64,000 nt of DNA, from NCBI RefSeq assembly GCF_963675165.1, contig NC_087381.1, forward strand, positions 2,976,001-3,040,000, written 5' to 3'. This stretch comes from Halichondria panicea (taxonomy: Eukaryota; Porifera; Demospongiae; Suberitida; Halichondriidae). The position numbers and the translations under genes are program-made. Shown piece by piece: positions 42,450 through 54,166 of the stretch (positions within the stretch are counted from its first letter, which is position 1; every line of letters begins with the position of its first letter). The notes under the pieces are model-generated. The model ran no database searches, was not told the DNA's origin, and saw nothing but the letters and a program-made list of their open reading frames with translations.

Positions 42450-42668
42450 CCAGTATTGGCCGCGTTTTGGCGAGGCAATAGGCGAGCCAAAAACCGAGCC
42501 GGGACAATAGGCGGGGCACAAATCTCTTTTTGCGCATGCGCACAAGGGAAATTCTAGCTGGGACACAATCTGAGCCGGGACAATAACTGAGCCAACAACT
42601 GAGCCAGTAACTGAGCCAATAAGCGGGCCACATGGCGGGCCAAGTAACTGAGCCAATAAGTGTCAATA
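42450..42668. repeat. Degenerate short tandem repeat of (a)ctgagccaataa units
   Basis: About a dozen imperfect 11-14-bp units (gcgagccaaaaac, gagccgggacaata, ctgagccaacaa, ctgagccagtaa, ctgagccaataa, gcgggccacat) end about 60 bp before the ATG of the integrase pseudogene. Several contain CCAAT. This could be a subterminal transposon repeat or promoter element. Confidence 0.7.
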
Positions 42669-42728
42669 ACCAGAAAGAAAGAGAAAGAAAATTGTTTCTG
42701 CTGTTCTGTTTTTCCTTTCAATGCCAAC

Positions 42729-44182
42729 ATGAGCAGAGTGGATATACGAAGTGCTACCGATAGGGTATTGGAACGTGCTGAAGATATTGTTGCAGAGATC
42801 GAAAGGAGGAGCATTGATTGTAGCCTTACTGCCGGGTTTATTGACAACATCATTCCAAGAGTAGAAGCTTTGATCACAAATGTGAGGAGGCTGCAGCAGA
42901 ACTCTACCATAGTCACCGAAGTAATTAATGGGCTAATAAACCTACTTAGGATTCTTCGCAGTGATAATGGAGCTTTTGACACATGTGAGCGTTACGTTCC
43001 TTCATGAGTATGCACAGGTGAGTACTGTCATGGCTACATAGCATGCATTCCTAGTATTCCATTCCTAACTCCGAATCACACTGATCCATTTTATGTGTAT
43101 ATTGGTCTCAGAGGTTAACCAAGCTATGAAATTACTAATGATCAATTGGAGTATCTTCTCGTCACTTTGAACTTGCCGGTTCCTCGGGCTGCTCAATGTT
43201 TAGGCATTTCAACAAGAACCATCAGGCAAAGGATGTCACAGAGTGGTATTTCAAGACTAGCACGTTACAATCGAATTTTTGATCAGCAACTGGATGTCTT
43301 ATTGCATTCTGTCATTCATCGATACCCGAATTCAGGCTATAGAATGATGCTGGCCATGGGTCACCTGCGATCGATGAGAATTACAATTCAGGAGAGGCGA
43401 ATGAGACGTGCAATGATCAGAGTAAATCCGGTTGGTGTGTCAAGTAGATGGAGTCAGCACAGAGCAATTCATCGGAGAGTGTATTCAGTTGCTCACCCTA
43501 ATGCCTTGTGGCATATTGACGGTAACCACTCCCTTTGTAGATGGGGTTCTATGTACATGGTGGTGTAGATGGCTATAGCCGGGTTGTCACCTTTTTGAAT
43601 TGTTCCCTATCAAATAATGCAGAGGCAATGGTGGGAGTGTTTGTAAATGCTTGCTTCACATATGGCATTCCGTCTAGAGTGAGAAGTGACCATGGAGGAG
43701 AGAATTATCTCGTTGCTCAATTCATGTTGTTAGTTCGTGGACTTAATAGAGGGAGCCACATTACCGGCCGATCTATTCACAATCAACGAATTGAACGAAT
43801 GTGGAGAGACGTTTTTGCCAATTGCCTTTCTTTATACTACAGGATATTCTATTATCTTGAAGATATGAGAATTCTCAACCCTGATAACCTCCTGCATAGA
43901 TTTGCCCTGCAATCCGTGTTTCAACCTAGAATTAATCATAGCCTAAGAGCTTTTCAAAATGCCTGGAACAATCACAACTTGTCTTCTGCAAACGGCTCAA
44001 CTCCACAGCAGTTAATGGTGACAGGATTATTGTCTAATGCTGGCTATAGTCATGCATCTATTTCTGAAATTTTCAATGCTCAAACGAATGAAACAAGTGA
44101 CGATGAAAGCGATGCTGAGAGTACAGACGAGAGATCAGCTGATGATCGTTCTTTACTAATGCAACGTACAGCTAAGAAATGA
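42729..44182 (+). pseudogene. DDE integrase-like (rve fold) transposase with frameshift and stop
   Basis: Part 1 (42729-43007): helical N-terminal region MSRVDIRSATDRVLERAEDI. Part 2 (about 43115-43568): GxPSYEITNDQLEYLLVTLN, helix-turn-helix PRAAQCLGISTRTIRQRMSQ, then NALWHIDGNHSLCRW with the first Asp. Part 3 (43541-44182, shifted frame): FYVHGGVDGYSRVVTFLNC, SRVRSDHGGEN (second Asp), IHNQRIERMWRDVF (Glu), and an acidic C-terminal tail. The DDE triad is intact, but one base is missing in tggggttc, and a TAA stands where this family has an Arg codon. Cut-and-paste DNA transposition is the inferred ancestral activity. No terminal repeats were found around it. Confidence 0.78.
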
Positions 44183-44502
44183 TGTCAACCCAACAGCAGC
44201 AAGCTCAGTGTGGGGAATTGACTTGTATGTGCATGCCCTAGAGTGGCTGAGACAATGATTGAATTAACGATGTTATTATGTAATTAACATTTAACAGATG
44301 ATAGTTTCATTGGCAACAATTCATTCTGACAGATTATGAAAGGAGAAAGGAGAACATTATAATTATGATAAAATGATTTTATGGATTGATATAGAAAATC
44401 ACTGGAGTAATTTATAAAAGGAAAAGTTTTTGATGGATAATGATCAGTGGGGTCAAACACAAAGTTATTAAATGAGGTTTAAGTAATTAAAAGTCTTTGA
44501 GT
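44183..44502. other. Convergent spacer between integrase and HECT pseudogenes
   Basis: AT-rich 3' ends of two converging genes; nothing else seen. Confidence 0.5.
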
Positions 44503-45599
44503 TCACAGAGTATCAAACTGCCACATGTCGCTATTATCGAGAATGTGCTTGAATTCGTCAGTAAATGTAGAAAACGAAACATAGCTGACTGGTAGATGTA
44601 AAACCATACCGCAAGTGCTGCTAGTGGGACGCCTCATGAGAACATTACTTTCTGAGTTAAATGTCACAGAAATTGACTGCAATCCACATTGGGGATTTCC
44701 AGTAATGAATCTCATCAACTTGGCCAGATCATCACATTCCAAGGAGTACACAAATCTGCGCAAGTAGTCAAAGACCGTCCCGCTCCAATACGTTTCGGAA
44801 ATCAGGCTCAACAAACATATCCCATACGCGTTGACATGTCGGTCTGAGGTGGTACACTAAGCTTTCTGCTAAGCTGTGGCTGCAGGACGTCCAAAGTTGA
44901 GGGTGAGCAACAAGCATACCTCTTCTCATCTCAGATAGAGCAAAAAACGGCTGGACAAGTAAAACATACCGTGAAACAGTGAGCAAAATGGAACGGAGGT
45001 TGTCAATGGTTGGTTTGGAGTGACACATAAATTGTCCGAGCATGGACAAAATGACGTCACTCTCACTGGGATTGAATTTCCTATCCAAGCACTCTCTTAC
45101 TGCAAGCTCTTCGAATGTATCAATGTACTTCATAAATGAGGCAAAAAGGTCTTCGTCACTGACGTCCTGGTGCTTTCCAGACAAAATTGTTTGTACCACA
45201 GGCTTAGATAGACATAGTGGAAAATATCCAGTGAGAACATAACCATGTGACAAAATTCTTCCTATCTGGAAATAGCCGTTTACTAGTCTTGGAAAACAAA
45301 CAGGAACCTTTTGTTCTCGACCTTCGAGGTACTCTTTTTCAAATGCTTCCCAAAAGATAGCATACGCCTCTCTGACTAACCCCCCTCCGTCAAGACCCCT
45401 CTCGCCATCGAATTCTATTCAGATTTCATTCTCGGTAAGATTAGGGTTACAGCCGTATAAGTCAACAAAGCCCGTAAGTATGTCAACCCGGCTCACTTTC
45501 GCTCGATGAATCCTTCGAGCGGAAGCACACTCCAATCTCAGCTTGCTTCGCACCTTCTCAAGATCATTGGGTGACTGCATGGTGGCTGCAGCAGCAGAT
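44503..45599 (-). other. HECT E3 ligase exon with stop codon and frameshift
   Basis: About 365 codons: RIHRAKVSRVDILTGFVDLY, GLDGGGLVREAYAIFWEAFE, FPRLVNGYFQIGRILSHGYV, LTGYFPLCLSKPVVQTIL, LAKLMRFITGNPQCGL and the C-lobe RPTSSTCGMVLHLPVSYVSF with the catalytic Cys of the TC motif. Known role: the Cys accepts ubiquitin from an E2 and passes it to the substrate. A TGA follows NLTENEI (45419-45421). The frame shifts near 44785-44800 after DMFVEPDF. Confidence 0.82.
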
Positions 45600-45947
45600 C
45601 TATACAAGAAAAGTCCATGTGTCAAACATTAATTTTTATGGGGGGTATGAACTATTATATTGGTTATCTGAAACAGTGATGTACATCAGATATAACTAAT
45701 TTTAACACAGTCGGCATGTTTTCAGCACATGAGCTTACTACACAAATGACTATATGAGTGGACTTACTTGGAATTTACACCTTCCACTGAAGTAGTGGCT
45801 TCAGTTGTCTCAGTCATGGTTACTTCTTCTACATTGACTCCCAAACCAGGTTCAATCCCACGGATATCCTCTGGAGTAGCACCCTGCATGCAAGCATAAT
45901 TATAATGGATTACATGCCAACAGATTATTATAATTATAGCTTTACCT

Positions 45948-46408
45948 CCGTATTCTCAACAATCACAAGAGTGAATGAAGAAAATCCTGCTTCCGTCATC
46001 AACTGGTTAATGTGTCTTGGTACTTCACGTGGATTGGCTGTATCAGCCAACAGTATTCGGAAGCGCCTAGGATTTACACACTCCTGACTTCCGACAAGAT
46101 TGAATATACTCTAAAGAGGAGAAAATGTCATACATGCACTTCTTAACAGCACTTCAACATACCTCCATTCTCTCAGAACTGTTGAATCTCCTTGTGACCC
46201 TGTCTCCATTGGGAAGCCTTACCCGAACACTGATATTTCCAGCAACACCCTCAGGTGGTTCTTGTGGAAGCATCTGTCGCAAGTCGTATCTGATAGTTTG
46301 ATACCACTGCTCTATCTGTTGTTGACGTTGCTCTTGCTCCCGCTCGTCAACGACAGCTTCCGCACTACTGTTAACATCGTGCTGGGCTTGTAGGGCTTGT
46401 TGCCAGTC
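45948..46408 (-). other. UBX domain exons
   Basis: Exons 46408-46163 and 46110-45948 join to NISVRVRLPNGDRVTRRFNS, SERME, SIFNLVGSQ, RRFRILLADTANPREV and LMTEAGFSSFTLVIVE. This is the beta-grasp UBX fold, which usually binds p97/VCP through a loop including a PR pair (here NPRE). A coiled, Gln-rich stretch (EREQEQRQQQIEQWY) and the preceding exon 46577-46521 (EQDVAFRESLRTDQRR) resemble the region ahead of UBX in FAF1-type proteins. These exons are open and may still be intact. Confidence 0.8.
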
Positions 46409-47064
46409 CTGAACAAATGACATTAATACAGTCAGAGGTAATAAAATATGTTTTTTATAATAAATATAATTATAGTGAATCATCTTAGTTGTGATAATGA
46501 TTGTGAAACAATTAACATACACGTCTTTGATCTGTCCTTAAACTCTCCCTGAAGGCAACATCTTGTTCTTGACGAATCTATACATGCAGTGTAAAATAGG
46601 ACATGAATTATGGTAAAAATTAATAATAACAGCTATTAATTATAGGAACATAATAATACCTGTGCATCCTCTTGATGATTCCTACTGCCAGCCTGAGGTG
46701 GGCTGTCTAATTGAATTACTTCGGACTCTTCAATTGTTTCCTCTGATTCCACTGGTAATTGACTGGCTGGTAACAGGGTGAGATCTTCTTCTAGTTCGTC
46801 ATAGTCTAGGTCTAGGTAAGCTAATGGTCGTGGACTCCTCACAACGACTCCTGGCCCTCCTTCAGTTTCTCCATGTCCCCCGATTCCAACTAGTACATGA
46901 GGCCGAGAAGATTCCAGCACCACTCCGGCACCACCGATAGGGCCCTCACCTCCAGTACCAACAACATGTTGAACATTTTCTCCTCCTAAGAAAATCATTG
47001 ATTCATTCACACAATTGTTCATGTAACAAGCAAAGTACACTCTTACCTGCTGATGAAGAGGGAC

Positions 47065-47164
47065 TTGGGGAGGGATTACAAACAAGGATGTGGTCTGCAA
47101 TTCCAGTCAAAGGTATGAGCACTTCACAATCAAGGCAAGGAACTTCACTTCTAGGAGTATATAC
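47065..47164 (-). other. UBZ4-like C2HC zinc finger segment
   Basis: VPCLDCEVLIPLTGIADHIL then VC gives Cys-x2-Cys-x11-His-x3-Cys, the spacing of UBZ4-type ubiquitin-binding fingers. The exact upstream splice join could not be fixed. Downstream, in the next exon, EESEVIQLDSPP looks like a SUMO-interaction motif. Confidence 0.5.
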
Positions 47165-47989
47165 CTATATATACGCCGATAAAACATACTGACTGGTATC
47201 ATTTTCAGTATAGAATATTATCTTGAAATTGAAATACAATTGTGTACAGTATAACTAGTACAGTACACACTATGTCTTTACCTCGTGTTCTGGTAGAGTT
47301 GGGACCAAGGCTAAAGATTATATTTTGACATGGCCGGATGTAAAGTCGCCCCTTCCTTCCTACTTGCCCTTTCAGCTGATCAGCGGAAAATACAGGTGTA
47401 TGAATCAATGCTGACGGTCCTGCCTCCAGTCTACTGCTGTTTGGTCTGCTGAGAGGTACAAGCACGTTATTACCAGGGCCTGTTGCTTTGCAGAATTCGT
47501 AGCAAATGTTCCTCAACAGTGGGTACAAAGTCACTACAACATAATGGACTTCCTCAGGGGTGTAGTAGGTAGGTATTTGAAGGCGGTCTTCATTGCAGAA
47601 CCATAATATTCCTAACCCTTTCTTGCACAAGTTAGCCAGTGGTCCTCTTGTTGGGACACGATTGCAAGAAGAAGAAGCTAAACAGCAAGGTACCACTTTC
47701 CAAGGATTTAATTTTTTTTTCTTTGACGCTCCTCTTCTAGACCCAATGCTGGATATTTTCCATGTCTTCAGTTATGAGCGGCCCTCTTTCTTTAGATATG
47801 GGATATAGTTGTGGTTTCTTTTCCTCGGTCGTAATATGTTGTTGCTCTTGTGTGTGGGATGACTGGGGCAGATTTTCATGAGGGGTGGGGGTTGGCTGAG
47901 CATCGATGTTTTCGTCTTCGTCTTGCCTGAGAAACATAAGCAGAACAAAATGTAATTACACTACCACATCATGAAGCTGACTTATGTAC

Positions 47990-48968
47990 CTTTTGTTTTC
48001 CTTTTTGTCAAATGGGAGAAGCCTCGCTCCAATCGCATTGAGTGCCGACTGTTGAGAAGGGGACAGAGGGAAGATATGCTCAGCAACAGCTGCGGAAACC
48101 AAGAAGTGTAACTCAACACAGCCTTTTCTGACGGAGCAAAGTTGTAAAGCATTGAATTCCAGACCTAAGATTTCAGCAAATTTGTCTTGTATAGAACTAT
48201 AACCCCGTTTAGTGTTAATGTCGACTCTGTGCATTTGAGTTTAAACACTTTGGCTGTCTTACGAGACTTGCATGATGAAAAAGCAGATGGAGGAACTTCG
48301 AAAACACTTCTCTGGCAGAAGGTTTTTAAATCATCCAGGTATCATTCAAGCATTTTGTGATCAATAGCAGAACCTGAGTGTTGAATAAGCAGCTCAATGA
48401 TTTGGTAGTTCAAAAATGAGATATAATTGTAGGTAAGGAAGTATGGAGAATATTCTGGCAAGGCTGTTAGCAGCAAAGACCATCACTTTGTGCTCAGTAT
48501 CAAGTGCACTCACATCTTGATCTTTTGGAAGAACAGCACTCAATACACAATCTCGTAGATTGTCTAAGGTATCTTGTCCTTCAATTGATTTCCGAATACA
48601 TACGGAGAATTCAGAAAACTTGATAATAATCTTTCGTGTATCGAGTATCAATTTTTCTTCCAAATACTTGACATCTTCATCATCAAGACCAGTAACGTCA
48701 AGATAAGGAAAGAGGGAGGTAGTTTCGAGAGATTTTGTCTTCCTGGGGCAACCTTCTTTAGAGAAGAATTGTTGTGGAGAACACTCTTTGCAGTAAGGAC
48801 ATACAAAAATGTCACGATTATCAGTGGCAGAATGAAACGACTCATCTCCAGAAGAGACGTCTCCATCATCTGCTAGCTCAACTGGGTGGCCAGGTTGGTG
48901 TGTGTCACTCCTTTCTAGTGAGTCTTGCAACCACTTGGCAGAGGAGAGTGCTTCCTGAGTACACCCTC
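47990..48968 (-). other. Uncharacterised domain exon of copy 3, frameshifted
   Basis: Starts QEALSSAKWLQDSLERS as in copies 1 and 2, then carries an extra acidic part and CPYCKECSPQQFFSKEGCP. It continues SFLNYQIIELLIQHSG in a shifted frame (break near 48440-48450), has a TGA after KMLE (about 48337), shifts again near 48238, then ends GYSSIQDKFAEILGLEFNAL, GCVELHFLVSAAVAEHIFPL. It corresponds to the whole exon of the other copies but is no longer translatable as one piece. Confidence 0.75.
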
Positions 48969-48999
48969 CTGCATGGTATACAAGGATGCATGCATGCAT

Positions 49000-50150
49000 G
49001 GTGATTGATACAGTATATGCATGTGCTTTAGAAGCTCGAGCTCAATTCTTACGATTGACAGTTACATGTACCTATTATAGACGGGTATAGTATGTTTTTA
49101 GGGTACTATAATTTTGGCAGATTTGTAGGAAATTCATTAGCGTCGAAGATGTACCAGTATATGCATGAGTTTTAAGGTTGAATGGAAAGTTTGGAGTCAG
49201 ATACAGATGAAAAAAGGGCTAGCTTACTTAGGATACTCTCAAAAGTACATTTTCATTAGAAAAAAGAAAATTCTTCACATTATTATTAGCAGGTACTTAA
49301 TTTCGATTTCCTCGTTTAAAAACAAGAAAATACGGAATAAATAACCTGAACTATACATTGCAACTAGGTAGCGCATACCCCAGAGGTATCTTGACACCAT
49401 CTTCGTTACCTAGCAACTGACCACCTCCCTAATTAGCGATTACATACTCAATGCTAATTTAAAAGACACTAAATAAGTGTTCTCAATGTTCTCACGGTGA
49501 CATGGTTCAATCAGGATCTGCAGAAAGTTCTCTGCGAGGTCGTATCAGCAGACGCCCTTTTCCCCGGGAAATGTTTTTTTCACCTACACACAGCTTTACA
49601 AGTTCAATGGTGGCTCATGATGTCCACTGCTGTACTACTAGTTTAAATACAGGAAGTTATTAAGATTGTGCAGATGCTACTCTAGAAGTTGGTCCATCGC
49701 AGCTTCTTCCTCAGGCCTTCAGGCTCTATATTTTCTAGCTTGAGGTAGCTTCTTATCTAGCTATGATCCAGTCACTGTCCTCTCACTCAACACGGCCATA
49801 AGCATCAATATTCTCAATGCCATGCAGCAACTCTAGAACCTCATTGAGGTTGTACACTACGAAGATCTTGAAACAATATCAAACGGTTACTTTTCTCTCG
49901 ACATTACTGTACAAAGCGTACCTCGAGAAGCACACTAAAGATACCATGTGAAAGAGCAGCTCAGTGAGCATGCTGGTACCTACAGCGTGTGCATAGCTCC
50001 AACACAGCGAATTTTTGAAAATGACCACTAGAGTGTGAAGCCGTCATAAACAGGGAAAAGGTTAATTTAGCGTTAATTACAAATTCGCAAACATCAGTAT
50101 CCGTAACAATACATGTCAAGCCCTATACATTTCAACCACGGAATACCTTG
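49000..50150. other. Long intron of copy 3
   Basis: No recognisable exon. A short minus-strand open stretch near 49870-49780 (YNLNEVLELLHGIENIDAYG) is not assignable. Confidence 0.4.
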
Positions 50151-50300
50151 CCATCTTCAAGTTCTTCATGTGTATCAGATGTTTCTTGAATACTGGACTG
50201 AGTTGGAAGTGAGTTCATTAAATCCTCAGTCCAGGTCCCTGATTTCAAAGAGTGGGTCGTGATGGTGTCGACGTTAGGCAATGCACGTCTGATTAGATCC

Positions 50301-52322
50301 TGGAGACAATCATAGGATAACTAGTGTTCAAGCTGGCGCTGTGGTAATGCCTCTCGCCATGGTTTTGCTTTCGCTGAAAAGTATTAGAGTGTTATATTAG
50401 TTTCTATAATGAATTTTATATTAAAGTTAGCTTATCTATATAAAGTCACTGAGAAGAAAAGACTTATTTACATGCATCTATTGTTGTATTATGTGGCTTA
50501 CTAGGACCTCAAGAAAGAAGAAAATTGATTCTTCCAGGATCTGTAGTTCAGTGTATATAATATCTAAGAAGAAAAGACCTGTGTACATGCATATTGTTAT
50601 CTAATTAGTATATTGTTATATGGTAGTGTTTTGTGGCTTACCAGGCCTTCAAGACAAAGATGATTCTGCCAGGAGGATCTGCATGGATCTGGATCTTGGA
50701 TATTATTTCTCACACGTGGGGATTGAACGCGCATGCGCATTACATCCACAGGAATAATTAAAGGGTGTGTCCAAAGAGATCAATTTCACAAATGGCTACT
50801 GCACTGCTAGCTAGCTGTTTTAACAGATATTTTCTGAGTATTGTAGCTAACAAAAAGCTAGCGCTTTAGTGCAAGGCTAACTCATATGTTGAATAGAAAG
50901 TTTGTGCGGACAGATGATGCTATGAAAGATTCTGAAGAGACTGCAACAGCCTTCAATGTGAGTCAAACTAGCCATAACTCGAGAAAGAAGCTTTAGTTTG
51001 CTAATCCACGAATCAAAATCCAAGAGAACGTGGCTAGAAGCCTATAGAAGCTGTTAGTTTTCGTCGCATTGCAACCGTTGAGCAGTTACTGCTGGAATAC
51101 ACACACACACAGTCGTATCCCTCCTGCGGCTACGCCTCGAGGCATAATTATAGAGTTTCTCATTAATAATTGTCGTAGTTTACTCAACTTCAAAATGTCA
51201 TATACAAGCTTAAAACAATGACGTAATTGACACTAGTTGTATAATTAGTGTCCATTTTGGACAAGAGCCGCTCTAGCAAAGAAGAGACTGGTCTAGCTCC
51301 TGTAAGTTAGTACAGTGAAAAGTATACTATTGTAGTACATGCATGCTCCTCAAAAATCAGACATAAACTCAAATCAATGCCTATAACACATTTGCTACTA
51401 CACATTTACAAAATTCTGTATAATTTATCTCAGAACTTTAATATTAATAGCCTGCACTTCCATTGGAGCTCAAAAGCTGCACAAGGTAATGAAGTATACT
51501 TGCACAACCAGGGTGTCATACAGGATTTTGAAGTAGAGGGGGGAAATGAGAAAAGTAACCAGAAAATGTTGCTAAAAAAAGGTCAACTGTTATTTCAATA
51601 CCCAGCTATGGACACTCAGTCATAATTGAAAGGGGGGGGAAATTGGAGCTAGGGGGGGGATATCCCCCCTTTCCCCCCCTGTATGACACCCTGACAACAA
51701 ATTTCAGATCTTAACTCAAACATATAAGATAGTTTCATCCAATGTACACATATTCTAGCAGCCATTTTGGAATGATGATGTAACAGGTGATGGTCCAATG
51801 CATGGAAGCGCCAATAGTTGTACTTTCAGTACCTGCACTCAAATTGATTCAATCACTTAGAAGATATTCACAAAAATGTAAAAAATCAAAAGTTCTCTTT
51901 GGTTGTTGCACTATATATATGCATGGACAGGCCACGCCCTATCTTAATACTAACTTTGGTGAAAAGTTTACTGACTCTATCAGAAAGGAAATAGCTGTGT
52001 ACAGCAAACCTACAGTCATACAGTCTATATAGCTATATAGCTAGCTATTTGGATATTTCTCTGATAAATTTATAGGAAGGAAAAGTATCTAATAGTTGTG
52101 CGCATGCGCATGCAGTCAGTAGCATGCAGGCCTTCTCTTCAGGGGAGGCCAGTGAAGGAGGCTATATAGGGCCAACTTAACTCACATGATTATACTTTAG
52201 TATAATTATAGGTGCATGCATCTATTATTCAGGATAAAAATCATCACTGAAACACCGGTACATATAATTATAATATTATAACGCAGTAAGTCTAAAAATA
52301 CGAAGTGTGCACACAAACTCAC
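50301..52322. other. Intron of copy 3 filled with repeats
   Basis: Contains a diverged CA-associated repeat (about 50850-51150) and an intact gggtgtcatac MITE (51509-51693). The plus-strand open stretches here (51377, 51787) look like chance. Confidence 0.55.
51509..51693. mobile_element. 185-bp gggtgtcatac MITE
   Basis: Ends cagggtgtcatacagg and cctgtatgacaccctg are exact 16-bp inverted repeats. The interior is G/C-run rich (ggggggggatatcccccc). Related copies at 10501-12796 and 57114-57332. Confidence 0.88.
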
Positions 52323-52651
52323 TTTCAAGTACTGACAGACCTGACCAGCAATTTCTCCCTTCATTAGTTTTACCAACATCTCCAAAAGGGTCCTGAATGT
52401 CGCTTGTGCAGGATTATTTCCTTTCCAGATTTTCAGGCACTTTATCATGGCCTCATGAGTATCAGCACTTTTCTGGACATCATTTTGCTGGCCAGGGGTT
52501 AATTCCATTGCATCAACATAAAGCTTAACATTATCAAAGTGGAGAGCCAAATATGGTATGTCAATTTGTTGGATTTCACGGTTGACTTGAGAAGTAGTGA
52601 GTTGATATTTGTCCAATAGCCCTTGAAGACTCACTGATTGAGCAGATGATC
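52323..52651 (-). other. Second death-domain exon of copy 3
   Basis: Open through the exon: GSSAQSVSLQGLLDKYQL, IPYLALHFDNVKLYVDAMEL, ATFRTLLEMLVKLMKGEIAG, QVCQYLK, with normal acceptor (TGTAG) and donor (GTGAGT). It is 6 nt shorter than in copies 1 and 2. Confidence 0.75.
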
Positions 52652-52947
52652 CTACATAATTAACAATTTATCATTACACCGAGTAGCACACCATGTAAAA
52701 CGTCGAGAGACTGTCTATTGAGTGCTCTCCCAAAACTATGCAATAACAGTATTGTATAGTTAGTAACAGGTTGTTAAACAGCACTGAAGTAGATATATTA
52801 TAAGCGTAGGGAATGATTACATAAAATTGTACGCACTGACAACAAATGCATGCAAATGCATCAAAAATGGTAAAAGGAATTGTATGCAATGTATCTTGCA
52901 TACCATAATTATAATAAATTATACACCTAAATTAAGTAACTCCATAC

Positions 52948-53180
52948 CAGACTGAGTTGGAACTGAGTTGAGTAAATCCCTCAAGGTTAGAGGAGGTCCT
53001 AATTTCAAACGGTGAGCAAGCATTTTACAAAGACAGGTGTCATCATTAGCAAACTGCTTCTGAAGCTATCTAGTGTGACATTATCAACATATAGAGCTTG
53101 TCCAATCTCAAACCATCTGTTTTGAGAGTCGTGCAGTTTAGTGTGAGCTTTATTTAAATCATCCATTGTTAGTGTGTCAT
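52948..53180 (-). other. First death-domain exon of copy 3, frameshifted
   Basis: DDLNKAHTKLHDSQNRWFEI then GQALYVDNVTLDSF, after which one A and three further bases are missing relative to copies 1 and 2 (agaagcagtttgc versus agaaagcggtatgc). This shifts the frame into an early stop. Confidence 0.78.
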
Positions 53181-53286
53181 CTGTATATATAAAGCTGGGT
53201 GAGTAGGTAGCTATTGTACAAGAGTACCGGTGCCACCCCCCCCCCCCCAATGCATGCAGTTAATTGGTACTGACATTAAAGCTTAC

Positions 53287-53614
53287 CCATTCGAGGCCCA
53301 TGATTGCTCTCAACGTCTCCAGCTAACAGCATGCAAGAGGTGGGCAAGACAGTGGAGCAACACAGCAATCAATATCACCAGGACACCAACATTTCTTGTA
53401 TGTAGATTCTATTATTTTTATCTTGAGAGGTCAGAAATGTGAGAATATACAATAAAAGCAATCCTCCTTGAACCACTTTCGCAGTAGTACCCACTCTATC
53501 ACTGAAGTGTAGAGGCTGGTGTTTTGTCGAGGGAGCTTTACTGTGTGGTCGCGATCCCCTCCTACCACTGAACAGCCCAATACGAGCTCTCCACAACTCC
53601 ACAGAGATCCCCAT
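53287..53614 (-). other. Decayed 2A leader exon of copy 3
   Basis: 328 nt against 325 in copies 1 and 2: one base lost near 53400 and four gained (atgc near 53330). The frame returns at the 2A, but a TGA lies between. The motif itself reads DVESNHGP. The ATG keeps MGISVELWRARIGLFSG. Six bases containing the 5'UTR acceptor AG are missing just upstream. Confidence 0.88.
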
Positions 53615-54166
53615 GAATATTAGATTGTATATATAGATCCTACATAGATCTACATGAAAAAGTTCTCACCTTTATTTTATGTGTGCAGAGAACTCGTGCA
53701 GAGGTTTATTAATTTGGTAAAGATGGTTAATTCTCCTTTTGCTATAGCCTATAATAGTAAGGGCTTCTGTGGTTTGGTGTAGAGCAAGTACAGTTCTGCT
53801 ATGTAATTTGTATGGCACATTATAGAGGCCCCGACCTTCTAATACCGTGTCCTACAGATTTATCCCATTTGACTATTTCATATACTATAGCCATGAAAAA
53901 GTATTTACAGCCGCCTTATGAAGTAATACACTGTTGACAATAATTATAAGTACTGCAAAAAAGGCGCTATTCCACGCCACGAAAATTAAATCCGCAAAAA
54001 TTTATACCCTCGAAATATACCCGCTATACAGTATTGACATGCAAACTACTATTATAGAGTCTATATAATTATGTCAATATTATTATATCGACAATTGTAA
54101 GTGTGCATGTGTCAAATATTTAAACCAATAATAATATACACTAGTTCCTATTGAATAGCACACTAG
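53615..54166. other. Spacer between copy 4 stop and copy 3 start
   Basis: Equivalent to 8338-8885. Has the shared promoter block (about 53713-53735) and the 5'UTR donor (AAAG|GTGAG, at about 53671), plus AT-rich sequence. Confidence 0.65.

Larger units (their letters stand above)
44503..53614 (-). pseudogene. Copy 3: broken 2A leader, twin death domains, uncharacterised domain, UBZ-UBX-HECT
   Basis: The 5' half matches copies 1 and 2 exon by exon: leader 53614-53287, death domain 53180-52948, second death domain 52651-52323, linker near 50290-50150, uncharacterised domain 48968-47990. It then continues into different exons: acidic linker from 47926, a conserved block 47770-47300 (CKKGLGILWF, EFCKATGPGNNVLVPL, GRLYIRPCQN), UBZ-like and acidic exon (about 47164-46660), 46577-46521, UBX 46408-46163 plus 46110-45948, linker 45884-45768 and HECT 45599-44503. 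Lesions: frame-breaking indels in the leader, first death domain, uncharacterised domain (two) and HECT; TGA codons inside the uncharacterised and HECT domains; a lost 5'UTR acceptor; 2A NPGP changed to NHGP. Ancestral role: death-domain-guided E3 ubiquitin ligase (inferred). That the two halves form one gene rests on shared order and strand only. Confidence 0.72.

Noticed and set aside
42384-42656. Minus-strand open frame with Gly-Ser-Val repeats upstream of the integrase
   Set aside because: It is the translation of short tandem DNA repeats and has no homology.
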